Positions 1 through 7,823 of a stretch of 64,000 bases of DNA are shown piece after piece. Below the pieces are notes generated by a model. The model was given only the letters and a program-made list of their open reading frames with translations, was not told the origin of the DNA and did no database searches. How positions within the stretch are numbered: the stretch's first letter is position 1; each line of letters starts with the position of its first letter. Position numbers and translations under genes: made by a program. This DNA comes from an uncultured Eubacteriaceae bacterium (GTDB taxonomy: Bacteria > Bacillota > Clostridia > Peptostreptococcales > Anaerovoracaceae), in NCBI GenBank assembly GCA_903789635.1, contig CAIFEY010000008.1, positions 1 through 64,000 of the forward strand. The letters are read 5' to 3'.

Positions 1-2
1 AA

Positions 3-1100
3 TTACCTACATTTTTGCTTTGCAACTTTCTGTATTTTCATTATGCAAAAAACATACAGTCTGTATTCATTTCCGTTCTCATCCTTGCCTACTTTATAAC
101 CTCCTTGCCGCGCACTGCAGATAAAACCTAATTCATAAGTATCCGTTCCAATGTCATTGCAGTACACGCGCAGAGCTCCCGTCTTCAGTCTCACCTTCAT
201 CCAACGCTCAGGCTGAGTTCCGACCGGTACCACCTCCGTGTATGTCTTATTCAACTTAATGGTCTTCGCCTTCTTCTGCTTGCTGGCATTTCCGACGGTG
301 TTTCGGTAACTGGTGTTTGCAAACTTTATAGAATACCAATCTGAATCACTCGAAACTACAATTTTATATGTCTTTCCTGCCGAAACACCGAAACTCCCTT
401 GGTCATCCTTTTCGGCATTTATATCAAAGTCTGTCAGCCTTTCCCCCTTGGAGGAACATACATAAAAAGACGTACTAGAATACGGTGTTTTTGTGTTAAC
501 TGTAATCAAACCAGTATGCTTGGTCTTAATCTTGAAGATCTTCGTATTCTCATTAAGATAGCGATTGTTCTGCACGTAATAGTCCGTATCGAAGGACGCC
601 TTGATCGTTCCTCCCGCCGAGGTCATGTGCTCGACCCGGTCGTTGGAGAAGGTAATGTCGCACCAGCCACCGTCAGCTGAATAAAGACCCTGAAATACCA
701 CGTCATAGGTCGTGCCGGCCTTGACGTTATAGAAGTTCTGGATTTTATAGTCACCTCCCCAATAATTAGCTGCATTCGCCAGGGTGCTGCCGGAGGCCGT
801 GCGGAGGTAACATTCTCCAGACCAAAGATTGTTCGTCGTGATCGTAAGCCTGCCGGTCTGCGTCGGGGTAACCTTAAATATGTTGACTACGCTCTCATCA
901 TCTTCCTTATCTACTGTCGTGACCGTGTAGGTCTGGTTCAGGGACGCGTTGACGGTGTCGCCCGCATTGACCGGCGTGCCCGTTCCCCCAGTGGTGTCGT
1001 CGTCCGCAAAGGCCGACGGCAGGGTGAAGCACAGGGCCAGGAGCACGGCGAGTGCCGCGACCAGTACGCTGCGAGCGAGCTTGTGTTTGCTCATGTTCAT
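3..1100 (-). CDS. Secreted repeat protein of unknown function
   Basis: A signal peptide follows the start (KHKLAR, then a hydrophobic run ending near PSAFA-DDD), so the product should be exported. The mature part holds about three related beta-rich modules of roughly 90-100 residues, each with a pattern like 'T-I-x-x-S-x-D-x-x-Y ... K-I-x-T-x-x-T-G-x-I-T-V'. They resemble pre-peptidase C-terminal-type modules but I cannot name a family with certainty. The track ORF begins nine codons earlier, but that stretch contains the SD (GGAG), so I start at the ATG 8 bases after it. The third module ends abruptly in a Lys-rich tail just after a run of six T, so a frameshift or true truncation at the C-terminus is possible. 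Confidence 0.6.
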   Translation of the reverse strand: MNMSKHKLARSVLVAALAVLLALCFTLPSAFADDDTTGGTGTPVNAGDTVNASLNQTYTVTTVDKEDDESVVNIFKVTPTQTGRLTITTNNLWSGECYLRTASGSTLANAANYWGGDYKIQNFYNVKAGTTYDVVFQGLYSADGGWCDITFSNDRVEHMTSAGGTIKASFDTDYYVQNNRYLNENTKIFKIKTKHTGLITVNTKTPYSSTSFYVCSSKGERLTDFDINAEKDDQGSFGVSAGKTYKIVVSSDSDWYSIKFANTSYRNTVGNASKQKKAKTIKLNKTYTEVVPVGTQPERWMKVRLKTGALRVYCNDIGTDTYELGFICSARQGGYKVGKDENGNEYRLYVFCIMKIQKVAKQKCR

Positions 1101-1259
1101 AATATGCTCTCCTTTCCATTGTTTCATTCATTGCCGATGAAACTACTATCGCTTTATCATCATACACCCATTATGACCGAAGCGACAATACATTCTGACA
1201 ACAATCAATGTCTATGAACGATCGATGTCTATGGCAGGCGCGGAATATCACGAAAAGCA

Positions 1260-1293
1260 GAAAAGAGAGACCGCAGTACCGCGATCCCTCTCT
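1260..1293 (-). terminator. Terminator after hydA copy 1
   Basis: Read on the minus strand, AGAGAG and an inner CGC pair with GCG and CTCTCT, followed by TTTTCTGCTTTT. It lies about 100 bases after the hydA stop and before the secreted-protein gene. Confidence 0.6.
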
Positions 1294-1397
1294 TCCACAA
1301 CTCTATATATAATTAGCCGTATATTAACTTTTCCCTAATTAATAACCGGTGCACTTCCTACTATATATCCCCGAGTATCCCGAGTGGGATGGCCGAC

Positions 1398-3119
1398 TTA
1401 CTGCTCGGCCGCCTCACGCTCGCGCTGGGCCTCCTCGAAGTTCCGGTGCAGGAGCTCGTGGGTCTTGCCCTTCAGCAGTCCCTCGTAGAGCATCGTGACC
1501 ATCGGGTTCTCGTCCGACTTCTTGATCTGGGTGTTGATGTCCGTCTCGTAGATGCTCTTGTAGCGGGCAGTGCGTGTGCGCGGACCGGACTTGGCCGGCT
1601 GGCCGCCTCCCATGATGCAGCCGCGCGGGCACGCCATGACTTCGACAAAGTCGTAGCTCGCCTCGCCGCTCTTGATCTCCTCCATGACCTTGTCGGCATT
1701 CGCGAGTCCGCTGACGACGGCAAAGCTCAGGTCGCGCCCGTTGTAGCGGTACGTGAACTCCTTGATGCCTTCCATTCCGCGGACGCCGCTTTCCTTGATG
1801 TCTGCCATCGCGGTGCGGTCGTGGCCCTGGTTCAGGCGGCGCATGACCGCCTCGGTTACGCCTCCGGTGACGCCGAATATCATGCCGCTTCCCGATCCGA
1901 TTCCGAACGGAACGTCCGCGGACTCAATGTCGACTTTGTCAAAGACGATGCCGGAGCGCTCGATCATCGACGCGAGCTCCTCTGTCGTCAGCACGTAGTC
2001 GACGTTCTGGACGCCCTTGTTCTTGGACTCAGGACGCCTGATCTCTTCCTTCTTGGCCGTGCACGGCATGACCGCGATGTTCACGAGGCGCTTTCCCTCG
2101 TTCTTCTCCGGGTTCTTGTAGTACTCCTGGATGACCGCACTGAACATGCCCATCGGCGAGCGGCAGGTGGAGATGTGCTGCGCGAGCTCCGGATACTTGG
2201 TCTCGCAGTGCTTGACCCAGGCCGGGCAGCAGGACGTGAAGAGCGGAAGCCCGCTTCCTGATGACAGGCGCTCCAGGAACTCCTTGGACTCCTCCAGGAC
2301 CGTCAGGTCCGCACCGTACGTCGTGTCGTAGACCTCGTCGAAGCCCAGGCGGTGCATGACGTTGACGATCATGCCCATAACGTTCGTCCCCTTAGGCAGG
2401 CCGAACTTGTCGCCGAGTGCGAGACGGACCGCCGGCGCGATCTGCGCGACGACGATCGCGTTCCTGTCAGCGAGCGCCTCCATGACCGGCATCACGTCGT
2501 TACGGACGGTGATCGCTCCGGTCGGACAGACAACTCTGCACTGGCCGCAGCCGACGCAGGCCGTCTCGTTGATCGTTTTGTTGAACGCCGGCGTGACGAG
2601 CGCGTCCGTGCCGCGGTAGGCGAAGTCAATTGCGTTGATCCCCTGGATGTCTGAGCACATTCTGACGCAGTCGCCGCACAGGATGCACTTGTTCGGGTTG
2701 CGGATGATCGCAGCGGAGCTTCGGTCGATCGGCTGCGGCTCCCTCGTGTTCTTGAAACGCACGTCGTCTACGCACAGTCTCTGCGCGAGCTCGAGCAGGT
2801 GGCAGCTGCCGCTGACGACGCAGGTCGTGCAGTCTCTCTCGTGCGCCGCGAGCAGGAGCTCCAGGATGAGCTTGCGGTAGCGCATCAACCGAGGCGTGTT
2901 GGTGTAGATGACCATCCCGTCCCTCGGCTTCTCCGAGCAGGACGCGAACGTCTTTCCCCTGTCGTCCTCTACAATGCAGAGACGGCAGGAGCCGTATGTG
3001 GAAAGCTCTGATACGTAGCAGAGCGTTGGTATATCGATCCCCGCGTTGCGGATGACCGTCAGCACGTTCTTCTCATCGGAAAATTCAACGTGCCTTCCGT
3101 CGATTGTCATATGACCCAT
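1398..3119 (-). CDS. hydA: [FeFe]-hydrogenase catalytic subunit HydA, copy 1
   Basis: Catalytic subunit of a soluble HydABC hydrogenase that couples H2 to NADH and ferredoxin. The 573 residues show a plant-type [2Fe-2S] domain (C34, C45, C48, C61), a His/Cys NuoG-type cluster (H93, C97, C100, C106), two [4Fe-4S] motifs (C145-C155 and C188-C198), then the H-cluster domain with all three signatures: TSCCPAW (295-301), MPCTAKKEE (351-359) and MACPRGCIMGGGQP (495-508). It lacks the extra C-terminal [2Fe-2S] domain of Thermotoga HydA. The gene is 27 bases after hydB with a good SD (AAGGAGGT). The protein is identical to the copy at 6075-7796; the stop codon differs (TAA here, TAG there). Electron bifurcation is inferred from subunit composition; maturases HydEFG are not in the window. 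Confidence 0.95.
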   Translation of the reverse strand: MGHMTIDGRHVEFSDEKNVLTVIRNAGIDIPTLCYVSELSTYGSCRLCIVEDDRGKTFASCSEKPRDGMVIYTNTPRLMRYRKLILELLLAAHERDCTTCVVSGSCHLLELAQRLCVDDVRFKNTREPQPIDRSSAAIIRNPNKCILCGDCVRMCSDIQGINAIDFAYRGTDALVTPAFNKTINETACVGCGQCRVVCPTGAITVRNDVMPVMEALADRNAIVVAQIAPAVRLALGDKFGLPKGTNVMGMIVNVMHRLGFDEVYDTTYGADLTVLEESKEFLERLSSGSGLPLFTSCCPAWVKHCETKYPELAQHISTCRSPMGMFSAVIQEYYKNPEKNEGKRLVNIAVMPCTAKKEEIRRPESKNKGVQNVDYVLTTEELASMIERSGIVFDKVDIESADVPFGIGSGSGMIFGVTGGVTEAVMRRLNQGHDRTAMADIKESGVRGMEGIKEFTYRYNGRDLSFAVVSGLANADKVMEEIKSGEASYDFVEVMACPRGCIMGGGQPAKSGPRTRTARYKSIYETDINTQIKKSDENPMVTMLYEGLLKGKTHELLHRNFEEAQREREAAEQ

Positions 3120-3146
3120 GATCTGACCTCCTTCTGGTACAATGAA

Positions 3147-5024
3147 CTATTCCTGATAGATCGCGCCGAACGGGCAGCCTTCCATGCAGGCGCCGCACTT
3201 CAGACACTTCATTGCGTCGATGACATATGGGTGTTTCAGTTCTCCCGTGATCGCATCTGCCGGGCAGTTTCTCGCGCACTTGGAGCAGCCCTTGCACTTG
3301 TCCGGGTTGATCTTGTACGTAAGCAGATCCTGACAGACATGCGTGCGGCAGCGTTTCTCTTCGATATGCTCACGGAACTCGTCTCCAAATCCGTTCAGCG
3401 CACTGATGACCGGCTTAGGAGCTCCCTTTCCGAGTCCGCAAAGAGCCGTGTTCTCGATCATGTCGGCGAGCTCACGCAGCTCGTCCAGGTCGGACATCTG
3501 TCCTTCTCCGTGTACGATTCTTTCCATGATCTCCAGCATGCGCTTGGTTCCCTCGCGGCACGGCACGCACTTACCGCAGCTCTCACGCTGGGTGAAGTTC
3601 ATGAAGAAGCGGGCCACCTCGACCATGCAGGTGGAGTCGTCCATGACGACCAGTCCGCCGGATCCGATCATCGCGCCGATCTTCTTCAGGGAGTCGAAGT
3701 CCATGGAGCAGTCGAGGTCGTCCTCGGTCAGGCAGCCGCCGGAAGGTCCGCCGATCTGCACGGCCTTGAACTTCTTTCCGTCCTTGATGCCGCCTCCGAT
3801 ATCGTAGATGATCTCTCTAAGAGTGATTCCCATCGGGACCTCGATCAGTCCGGTGTTGTTCACGTTTCCGGTCAGGGCGAACGCCTTGGTTCCCGGGCTC
3901 GTCGCAAGACCGATGCTCTTGTACCAGTCTGCACCGTTCTTGATGATCATCGGCACGTTCGCGTACGTCTCGACGTTGTTCAGGACGGTCGGCTTTCCGA
4001 ACAGTCCCTGCTCGACCGTGCGCGGCGGCTTGACGCGCGGCATTCCGCGCTTTCCCTCGATGGATGCGGTCAGCGCCGATCCCTCTCCGCAGACGAACGC
4101 GCCGGCTCCGCGGTTGATGTGCAGGTGGAAGCTGAAGTCGGTGCCGAGGATGTTGTCCCCGAGGAGCCCGAGGTGCTCCGCCTGCTCGATCGCAATCTCA
4201 AGGCGCTTGACCGCGAGCGGATACTCCGCGCGGACGTAGATGTAGCCTTCCTTCGCCTGCACGGCGTAGGCGGCGATCATCATGCCCTCGATCATGCGGT
4301 GCGGGTCACCTTCCATGACGCTTCGGTCCATGAACGCGCCCGGGTCTCCCTCGTCACCGTTGCAGACGACGTAGCGCGTCTTCTCCTTCTGGCCGGCGAC
4401 CTGCGTCCACTTGCGTCCGGTCGGGAAGCCAGCGCCTCCTCTTCCTCTCAAATTGGAGTCGGAGATGATGCGGATAACTTCCTCCGGCGGCATCTCGAAC
4501 AGCGCCTTCTCGAACGACTGATAGTCGCCGACCGCGAGCGCCTCCTCGATGTGCTCGGCGTCGATGTGACCGCAGTTCTTCAGGACGAGGCGCGTCTGGC
4601 GCGCGTAGAACGGGATCTCCTCCTCGGTCTGGTAGACTTTGTCATCCTGCTTGTACATCAGGCGCTCGACCGGCTTTCCGGCGAGTACAGAAGTCTGGAA
4701 AATCTCCTCGCAGTCCTCCAGGTTCGTCTTCAGGTAAAGGTAATTGAACGGCTCGATACGGACGAGCGGTCCCATCTCGCAGAATCCGTGACAGCCGCTC
4801 TTCTTGACGCCCGTGTGGGCGATCTCCTCGCCGAACTCGACCTGAATGTCGTGGTTTCCGCAGTAAGCGGCCGTCAGTTCCTTCATCTTCTCAAAGATCT
4901 GCTGGGATCCGCCGGCGAGACATCCCGTGCCTCCGCAGACCAGGATCCTCCTCGTCTCCGCATTGCGTCTCCTGACGCAGTCCTCGCGCAGCATGTCCAG
5001 CTGCGTTCTGTTTTCCAGTCTCAT
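3147..5024 (-). CDS. hydB: HydB, NuoF-like NADH/flavin subunit of HydABC hydrogenase, copy 1
   Basis: Binds NAD(H) and FMN and passes electrons to HydA. In order, 625 residues show an N-terminal thioredoxin-like [2Fe-2S] domain (C30, C35, C78, C82), a NuoF core with the nucleotide loop GRGGAGFPTGRKW near residue 200 and NGDEGDPGAFMD, the NuoF [4Fe-4S] motif ESCGKCVPCREGT, and two C-terminal [4Fe-4S] motifs (CKGCSKCARNCP from 577, CLKCGACMEGCP from 607). This layout and length match HydB of electron-bifurcating hydrogenases. The start codon overlaps the hydC stop by one base (TAATG), suggesting translational coupling. It is identical to the second copy at 7824-9701. The 666-aa plus-strand ORF over it is a shadow. 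Confidence 0.94.
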   Translation of the reverse strand: MRLENRTQLDMLREDCVRRRNAETRRILVCGGTGCLAGGSQQIFEKMKELTAAYCGNHDIQVEFGEEIAHTGVKKSGCHGFCEMGPLVRIEPFNYLYLKTNLEDCEEIFQTSVLAGKPVERLMYKQDDKVYQTEEEIPFYARQTRLVLKNCGHIDAEHIEEALAVGDYQSFEKALFEMPPEEVIRIISDSNLRGRGGAGFPTGRKWTQVAGQKEKTRYVVCNGDEGDPGAFMDRSVMEGDPHRMIEGMMIAAYAVQAKEGYIYVRAEYPLAVKRLEIAIEQAEHLGLLGDNILGTDFSFHLHINRGAGAFVCGEGSALTASIEGKRGMPRVKPPRTVEQGLFGKPTVLNNVETYANVPMIIKNGADWYKSIGLATSPGTKAFALTGNVNNTGLIEVPMGITLREIIYDIGGGIKDGKKFKAVQIGGPSGGCLTEDDLDCSMDFDSLKKIGAMIGSGGLVVMDDSTCMVEVARFFMNFTQRESCGKCVPCREGTKRMLEIMERIVHGEGQMSDLDELRELADMIENTALCGLGKGAPKPVISALNGFGDEFREHIEEKRCRTHVCQDLLTYKINPDKCKGCSKCARNCPADAITGELKHPYVIDAMKCLKCGACMEGCPFGAIYQE

Positions 5025-5503
5025 TATTCATTCTCCTTCCGCAGCTGTTCAACGAGGCTCAGCATCTTCTCCGGGGTCATCTTCGGGTAAACCTTTCCGT
5101 TGACCGTGACGGCCGGCGCGAGTCCGCAGGCGCCCAGGCACGATACCGTCTCAAGCGTGAAGAGCTGGTCGTCCGACGTGTGTTTTCTCTTGGAGAGCCC
5201 GAGGTTCTCTGTCAGCGCCTCCAGGATCGGCATCGACTTTCTGACATGACAGGCAGTCCCGTCACAGACGCGGATGACGTATTTTCCCTTTGCTTCGAAG
5301 GAGAAATTCTCGTAGAAGCTTGCCACGCTGTACGCCTTAGCCTCGGAAATGTCGAGCTTTCCGGCGACATACTCCAGCAGTTCCGGTGGCACATAGGTAT
5401 AGGCTTCCTGAATATCCTGAATAATCGGAATCAGAAAACGCTCTTCCTTTCCGTGAAGCCGGATGATCGCATCCGCCTTGTCATAATACGATTGATCTAA
5501 CAT
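5024..5503 (-). CDS. hydC: HydC, NuoE-like [2Fe-2S] subunit of HydABC hydrogenase, copy 1
   Basis: Small electron-transfer subunit with a thioredoxin-like fold and one [2Fe-2S] cluster held by C80, C85, C122 and C126 (CDGTACH and SCLGACG). Its 159 residues match the family. It is the first gene of the operon, behind its own promoter and a candidate Rex site. It differs from copy 2 by seven residues (A10T, R15Q, H17R, E44D, G48D, D51N, S110T here to there), all in the N-terminal two-thirds, whereas HydA and HydB are identical between copies. The SD (AAGGAGGTG) is unusually far from the ATG, with a hairpin between them. Confidence 0.94.
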   Translation of the reverse strand: MLDQSYYDKADAIIRLHGKEERFLIPIIQDIQEAYTYVPPELLEYVAGKLDISEAKAYSVASFYENFSFEAKGKYVIRVCDGTACHVRKSMPILEALTENLGLSKRKHTSDDQLFTLETVSCLGACGLAPAVTVNGKVYPKMTPEKMLSLVEQLRKENE

Positions 5504-5513
5504 AGTTTCTCAT

Positions 5514-5529
5514 GGATGCGTGCGCACCC
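5514..5529 (-). promoter_or_regulatory. Hairpin between SD and start codon of hydC copy 1
   Basis: On the minus strand GGGTGC-GCAC-GCATCC can form a six-pair stem (one G.U) between the SD and the ATG. Copy 2 keeps the same stem with an A-U pair in place of the G.U and a different loop. Folding would bring the distant SD closer to the start. Confidence 0.5.
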
Positions 5530-5561
5530 ACACCTCCTTTTTACTTGTACTGCTTCAGACA

Positions 5562-5579
5562 TTGTTAAAACGTTATCTA
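5562..5579 (-). promoter_or_regulatory. Candidate Rex operator, hyd copy 1
   Basis: TTGTTAA-AACG-TTATCTA on the plus strand matches the Rex consensus TTGTTAA-N4-TTAACAA at 12 of 14 positions. It starts 8 bases downstream of the -10 box, where bound repressor would block initiation. Rex senses NADH/NAD+, which suits an NADH-linked hydrogenase. No rex gene is in the window. Confidence 0.6.
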
Positions 5580-5587
5580 TATGTATC

Positions 5588-5616
5588 ATTCTACCCATGT
5601 TCATAATAAAATTCAA
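5588..5616 (-). promoter_or_regulatory. Promoter of hyd operon copy 1
   Basis: TTGAAT-N17-TAGAAT on the minus strand, about 85 bases before the hydC start. The hexamers and 17-base spacer are conserved in copy 2 although the spacer sequence differs. Confidence 0.75.
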
Positions 5617-5943
5617 GCGAATATACAGAAAACTTACCCCTCATATTTTGTCTTTTTGTAAAAACAATACCGTATAAAAACATTGTGCCCGATCGAATAA
5701 TGTAGGAAATCCAACGATTATATAGATTGTATCAATAGTCAACCCTAGTTTGTTAAAATTTTACCGCAGTCACAAGTGGCGTAAAACGGGTAATTTTCCA
5801 ACTAACGACGATATTTTGTATAGATATTAGTGCATTCTATTTCTCGTCATTTGCGTTTTCATGTCCAGAAACGTACAATTTTCTCCATTTGTACGACAAA
5901 ACACACCCGCCCTGCATACCGAGCCCCGACCTGCCGGACACGC
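5617..5943. other. AT-rich spacer between the two hyd operons
   Basis: No gene is supported here. The part nearest copy 1 (ATTCAAG...ATACAGAAAACT) is also recognisable upstream of copy 2, so the duplication included the promoter region. A promoter-like TTGACTATTGATAC...TATAAT string occurs on the minus strand around 5715-5745, but its hexamer spacing is poor. Confidence 0.5.
5872..5895. promoter_or_regulatory. Inverted repeat CGTACAA-N10-TTGTACG
   Basis: A perfect 7-base inverted repeat in the AT-rich spacer between the two hyd copies. The shape suits a dimeric regulator, but no promoter or gene clearly goes with it. Confidence 0.3.
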
Positions 5944-5977
5944 GAAAAGAAGAGGAACCGCGGCCTGCAGTCCCTCT
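5944..5977 (-). terminator. Terminator after hydA copy 2
   Basis: Read on the minus strand, AGAGGGA pairs with TTCCTCT and inner CTGC with GCGG, followed by TCTTTTC. It sits about 100 bases after hydA copy 2, matching the position of the terminator after copy 1, but the sequences differ. Confidence 0.65.
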
Positions 5978-6074
5978 CCCCTATATATTGGATATATTCA
6001 CATTCGTCTTTAAATTTTCAACTTCTGTATTTGGCGTCAAGTCGGCAGTCCTATTGCCTCCGATTCAGCTGCTC

Positions 6075-7796
6075 CTACTGCTCGGCAGCCTCGCGCTCGC
6101 GCTGGGCCTCCTCGAAGTTCCGGTGCAGGAGCTCGTGGGTCTTGCCCTTCAGCAGTCCCTCGTAGAGCATCGTGACCATCGGGTTCTCGTCCGACTTCTT
6201 GATCTGGGTGTTGATGTCCGTCTCGTAGATGCTCTTGTAGCGGGCAGTGCGTGTGCGCGGACCGGACTTGGCCGGCTGGCCGCCTCCCATGATGCAGCCG
6301 CGCGGGCACGCCATGACTTCGACAAAGTCGTAGCTCGCCTCGCCGCTCTTGATCTCCTCCATGACCTTGTCGGCATTCGCGAGTCCGCTGACGACGGCAA
6401 AGCTCAGGTCGCGCCCGTTGTAGCGGTACGTGAACTCCTTGATGCCTTCCATTCCGCGGACGCCGCTTTCCTTGATGTCTGCCATCGCGGTGCGGTCGTG
6501 GCCCTGGTTCAGGCGGCGCATGACCGCCTCGGTTACGCCTCCGGTGACGCCGAATATCATGCCGCTTCCCGATCCGATTCCGAACGGAACGTCCGCGGAC
6601 TCAATGTCGACTTTGTCAAAGACGATGCCGGAGCGCTCGATCATCGACGCGAGCTCCTCTGTCGTCAGCACGTAGTCGACGTTCTGGACGCCCTTGTTCT
6701 TGGACTCAGGACGCCTGATCTCTTCCTTCTTGGCCGTGCACGGCATGACCGCGATGTTCACGAGGCGCTTTCCCTCGTTCTTCTCCGGGTTCTTGTAGTA
6801 CTCCTGGATGACCGCACTGAACATGCCCATCGGCGAGCGGCAGGTGGAGATGTGCTGCGCGAGCTCCGGATACTTGGTCTCGCAGTGCTTGACCCAGGCC
6901 GGGCAGCAGGACGTGAAGAGCGGAAGCCCGCTTCCTGATGACAGGCGCTCCAGGAACTCCTTGGACTCCTCCAGGACCGTCAGGTCCGCACCGTACGTCG
7001 TGTCGTAGACCTCGTCGAAGCCCAGGCGGTGCATGACGTTGACGATCATGCCCATAACGTTCGTCCCCTTAGGCAGGCCGAACTTGTCGCCGAGTGCGAG
7101 ACGGACCGCCGGCGCGATCTGCGCGACGACGATCGCGTTCCTGTCAGCGAGCGCCTCCATGACCGGCATCACGTCGTTACGGACGGTGATCGCTCCGGTC
7201 GGACAGACAACTCTGCACTGGCCGCAGCCGACGCAGGCCGTCTCGTTGATCGTTTTGTTGAACGCCGGCGTGACGAGCGCGTCCGTGCCGCGGTAGGCGA
7301 AGTCAATTGCGTTGATCCCCTGGATGTCTGAGCACATTCTGACGCAGTCGCCGCACAGGATGCACTTGTTCGGGTTGCGGATGATCGCAGCGGAGCTTCG
7401 GTCGATCGGCTGCGGCTCCCTCGTGTTCTTGAAACGCACGTCGTCTACGCACAGTCTCTGCGCGAGCTCGAGCAGGTGGCAGCTGCCGCTGACGACGCAG
7501 GTCGTGCAGTCTCTCTCGTGCGCCGCGAGCAGGAGCTCCAGGATGAGCTTGCGGTAGCGCATCAACCGAGGCGTGTTGGTGTAGATGACCATCCCGTCCC
7601 TCGGCTTCTCCGAGCAGGACGCGAACGTCTTTCCCCTGTCGTCCTCTACAATGCAGAGACGGCAGGAGCCGTATGTGGAAAGCTCTGATACGTAGCAGAG
7701 CGTTGGTATATCGATCCCCGCGTTGCGGATGACCGTCAGCACGTTCTTCTCATCGGAAAATTCAACGTGCCTTCCGTCGATTGTCATATGACCCAT
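6075..7796 (-). CDS. hydA: [FeFe]-hydrogenase catalytic subunit HydA, copy 2
   Basis: Encodes the same 573-residue protein as copy 1, with every Fe-S ligand and all three H-cluster signatures intact, so it should be functional. The offset between copies is exactly 4,677 bases. DNA identity runs without a mismatch from 6094 upward; only the last few codons carry silent changes and the stop is TAG instead of TAA. The DNA after the stop is unrelated to that of copy 1. It is last in the hydC-hydB-hydA operon and has its own downstream terminator. Confidence 0.95.
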   Translation of the reverse strand: MGHMTIDGRHVEFSDEKNVLTVIRNAGIDIPTLCYVSELSTYGSCRLCIVEDDRGKTFASCSEKPRDGMVIYTNTPRLMRYRKLILELLLAAHERDCTTCVVSGSCHLLELAQRLCVDDVRFKNTREPQPIDRSSAAIIRNPNKCILCGDCVRMCSDIQGINAIDFAYRGTDALVTPAFNKTINETACVGCGQCRVVCPTGAITVRNDVMPVMEALADRNAIVVAQIAPAVRLALGDKFGLPKGTNVMGMIVNVMHRLGFDEVYDTTYGADLTVLEESKEFLERLSSGSGLPLFTSCCPAWVKHCETKYPELAQHISTCRSPMGMFSAVIQEYYKNPEKNEGKRLVNIAVMPCTAKKEEIRRPESKNKGVQNVDYVLTTEELASMIERSGIVFDKVDIESADVPFGIGSGSGMIFGVTGGVTEAVMRRLNQGHDRTAMADIKESGVRGMEGIKEFTYRYNGRDLSFAVVSGLANADKVMEEIKSGEASYDFVEVMACPRGCIMGGGQPAKSGPRTRTARYKSIYETDINTQIKKSDENPMVTMLYEGLLKGKTHELLHRNFEEAQREREAAEQ

Positions 7797-7823
7797 GATC
7801 TGACCTCCTTCTGGTACAATGAA

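Noticed and set aside
3090-5090. 666-aa plus-strand ORF (and its twin at 7767-9767)
   Set aside because: It is the antisense of hydB, has no SD and an Arg/Leu/Asp/Val/His-rich composition typical of shadow frames in GC-rich genes.
5504-6074. Insertion sequence that moved the hyd copy
   Set aside because: No transposase, terminal inverted repeats with target duplication, or integrase was found between or around the copies.
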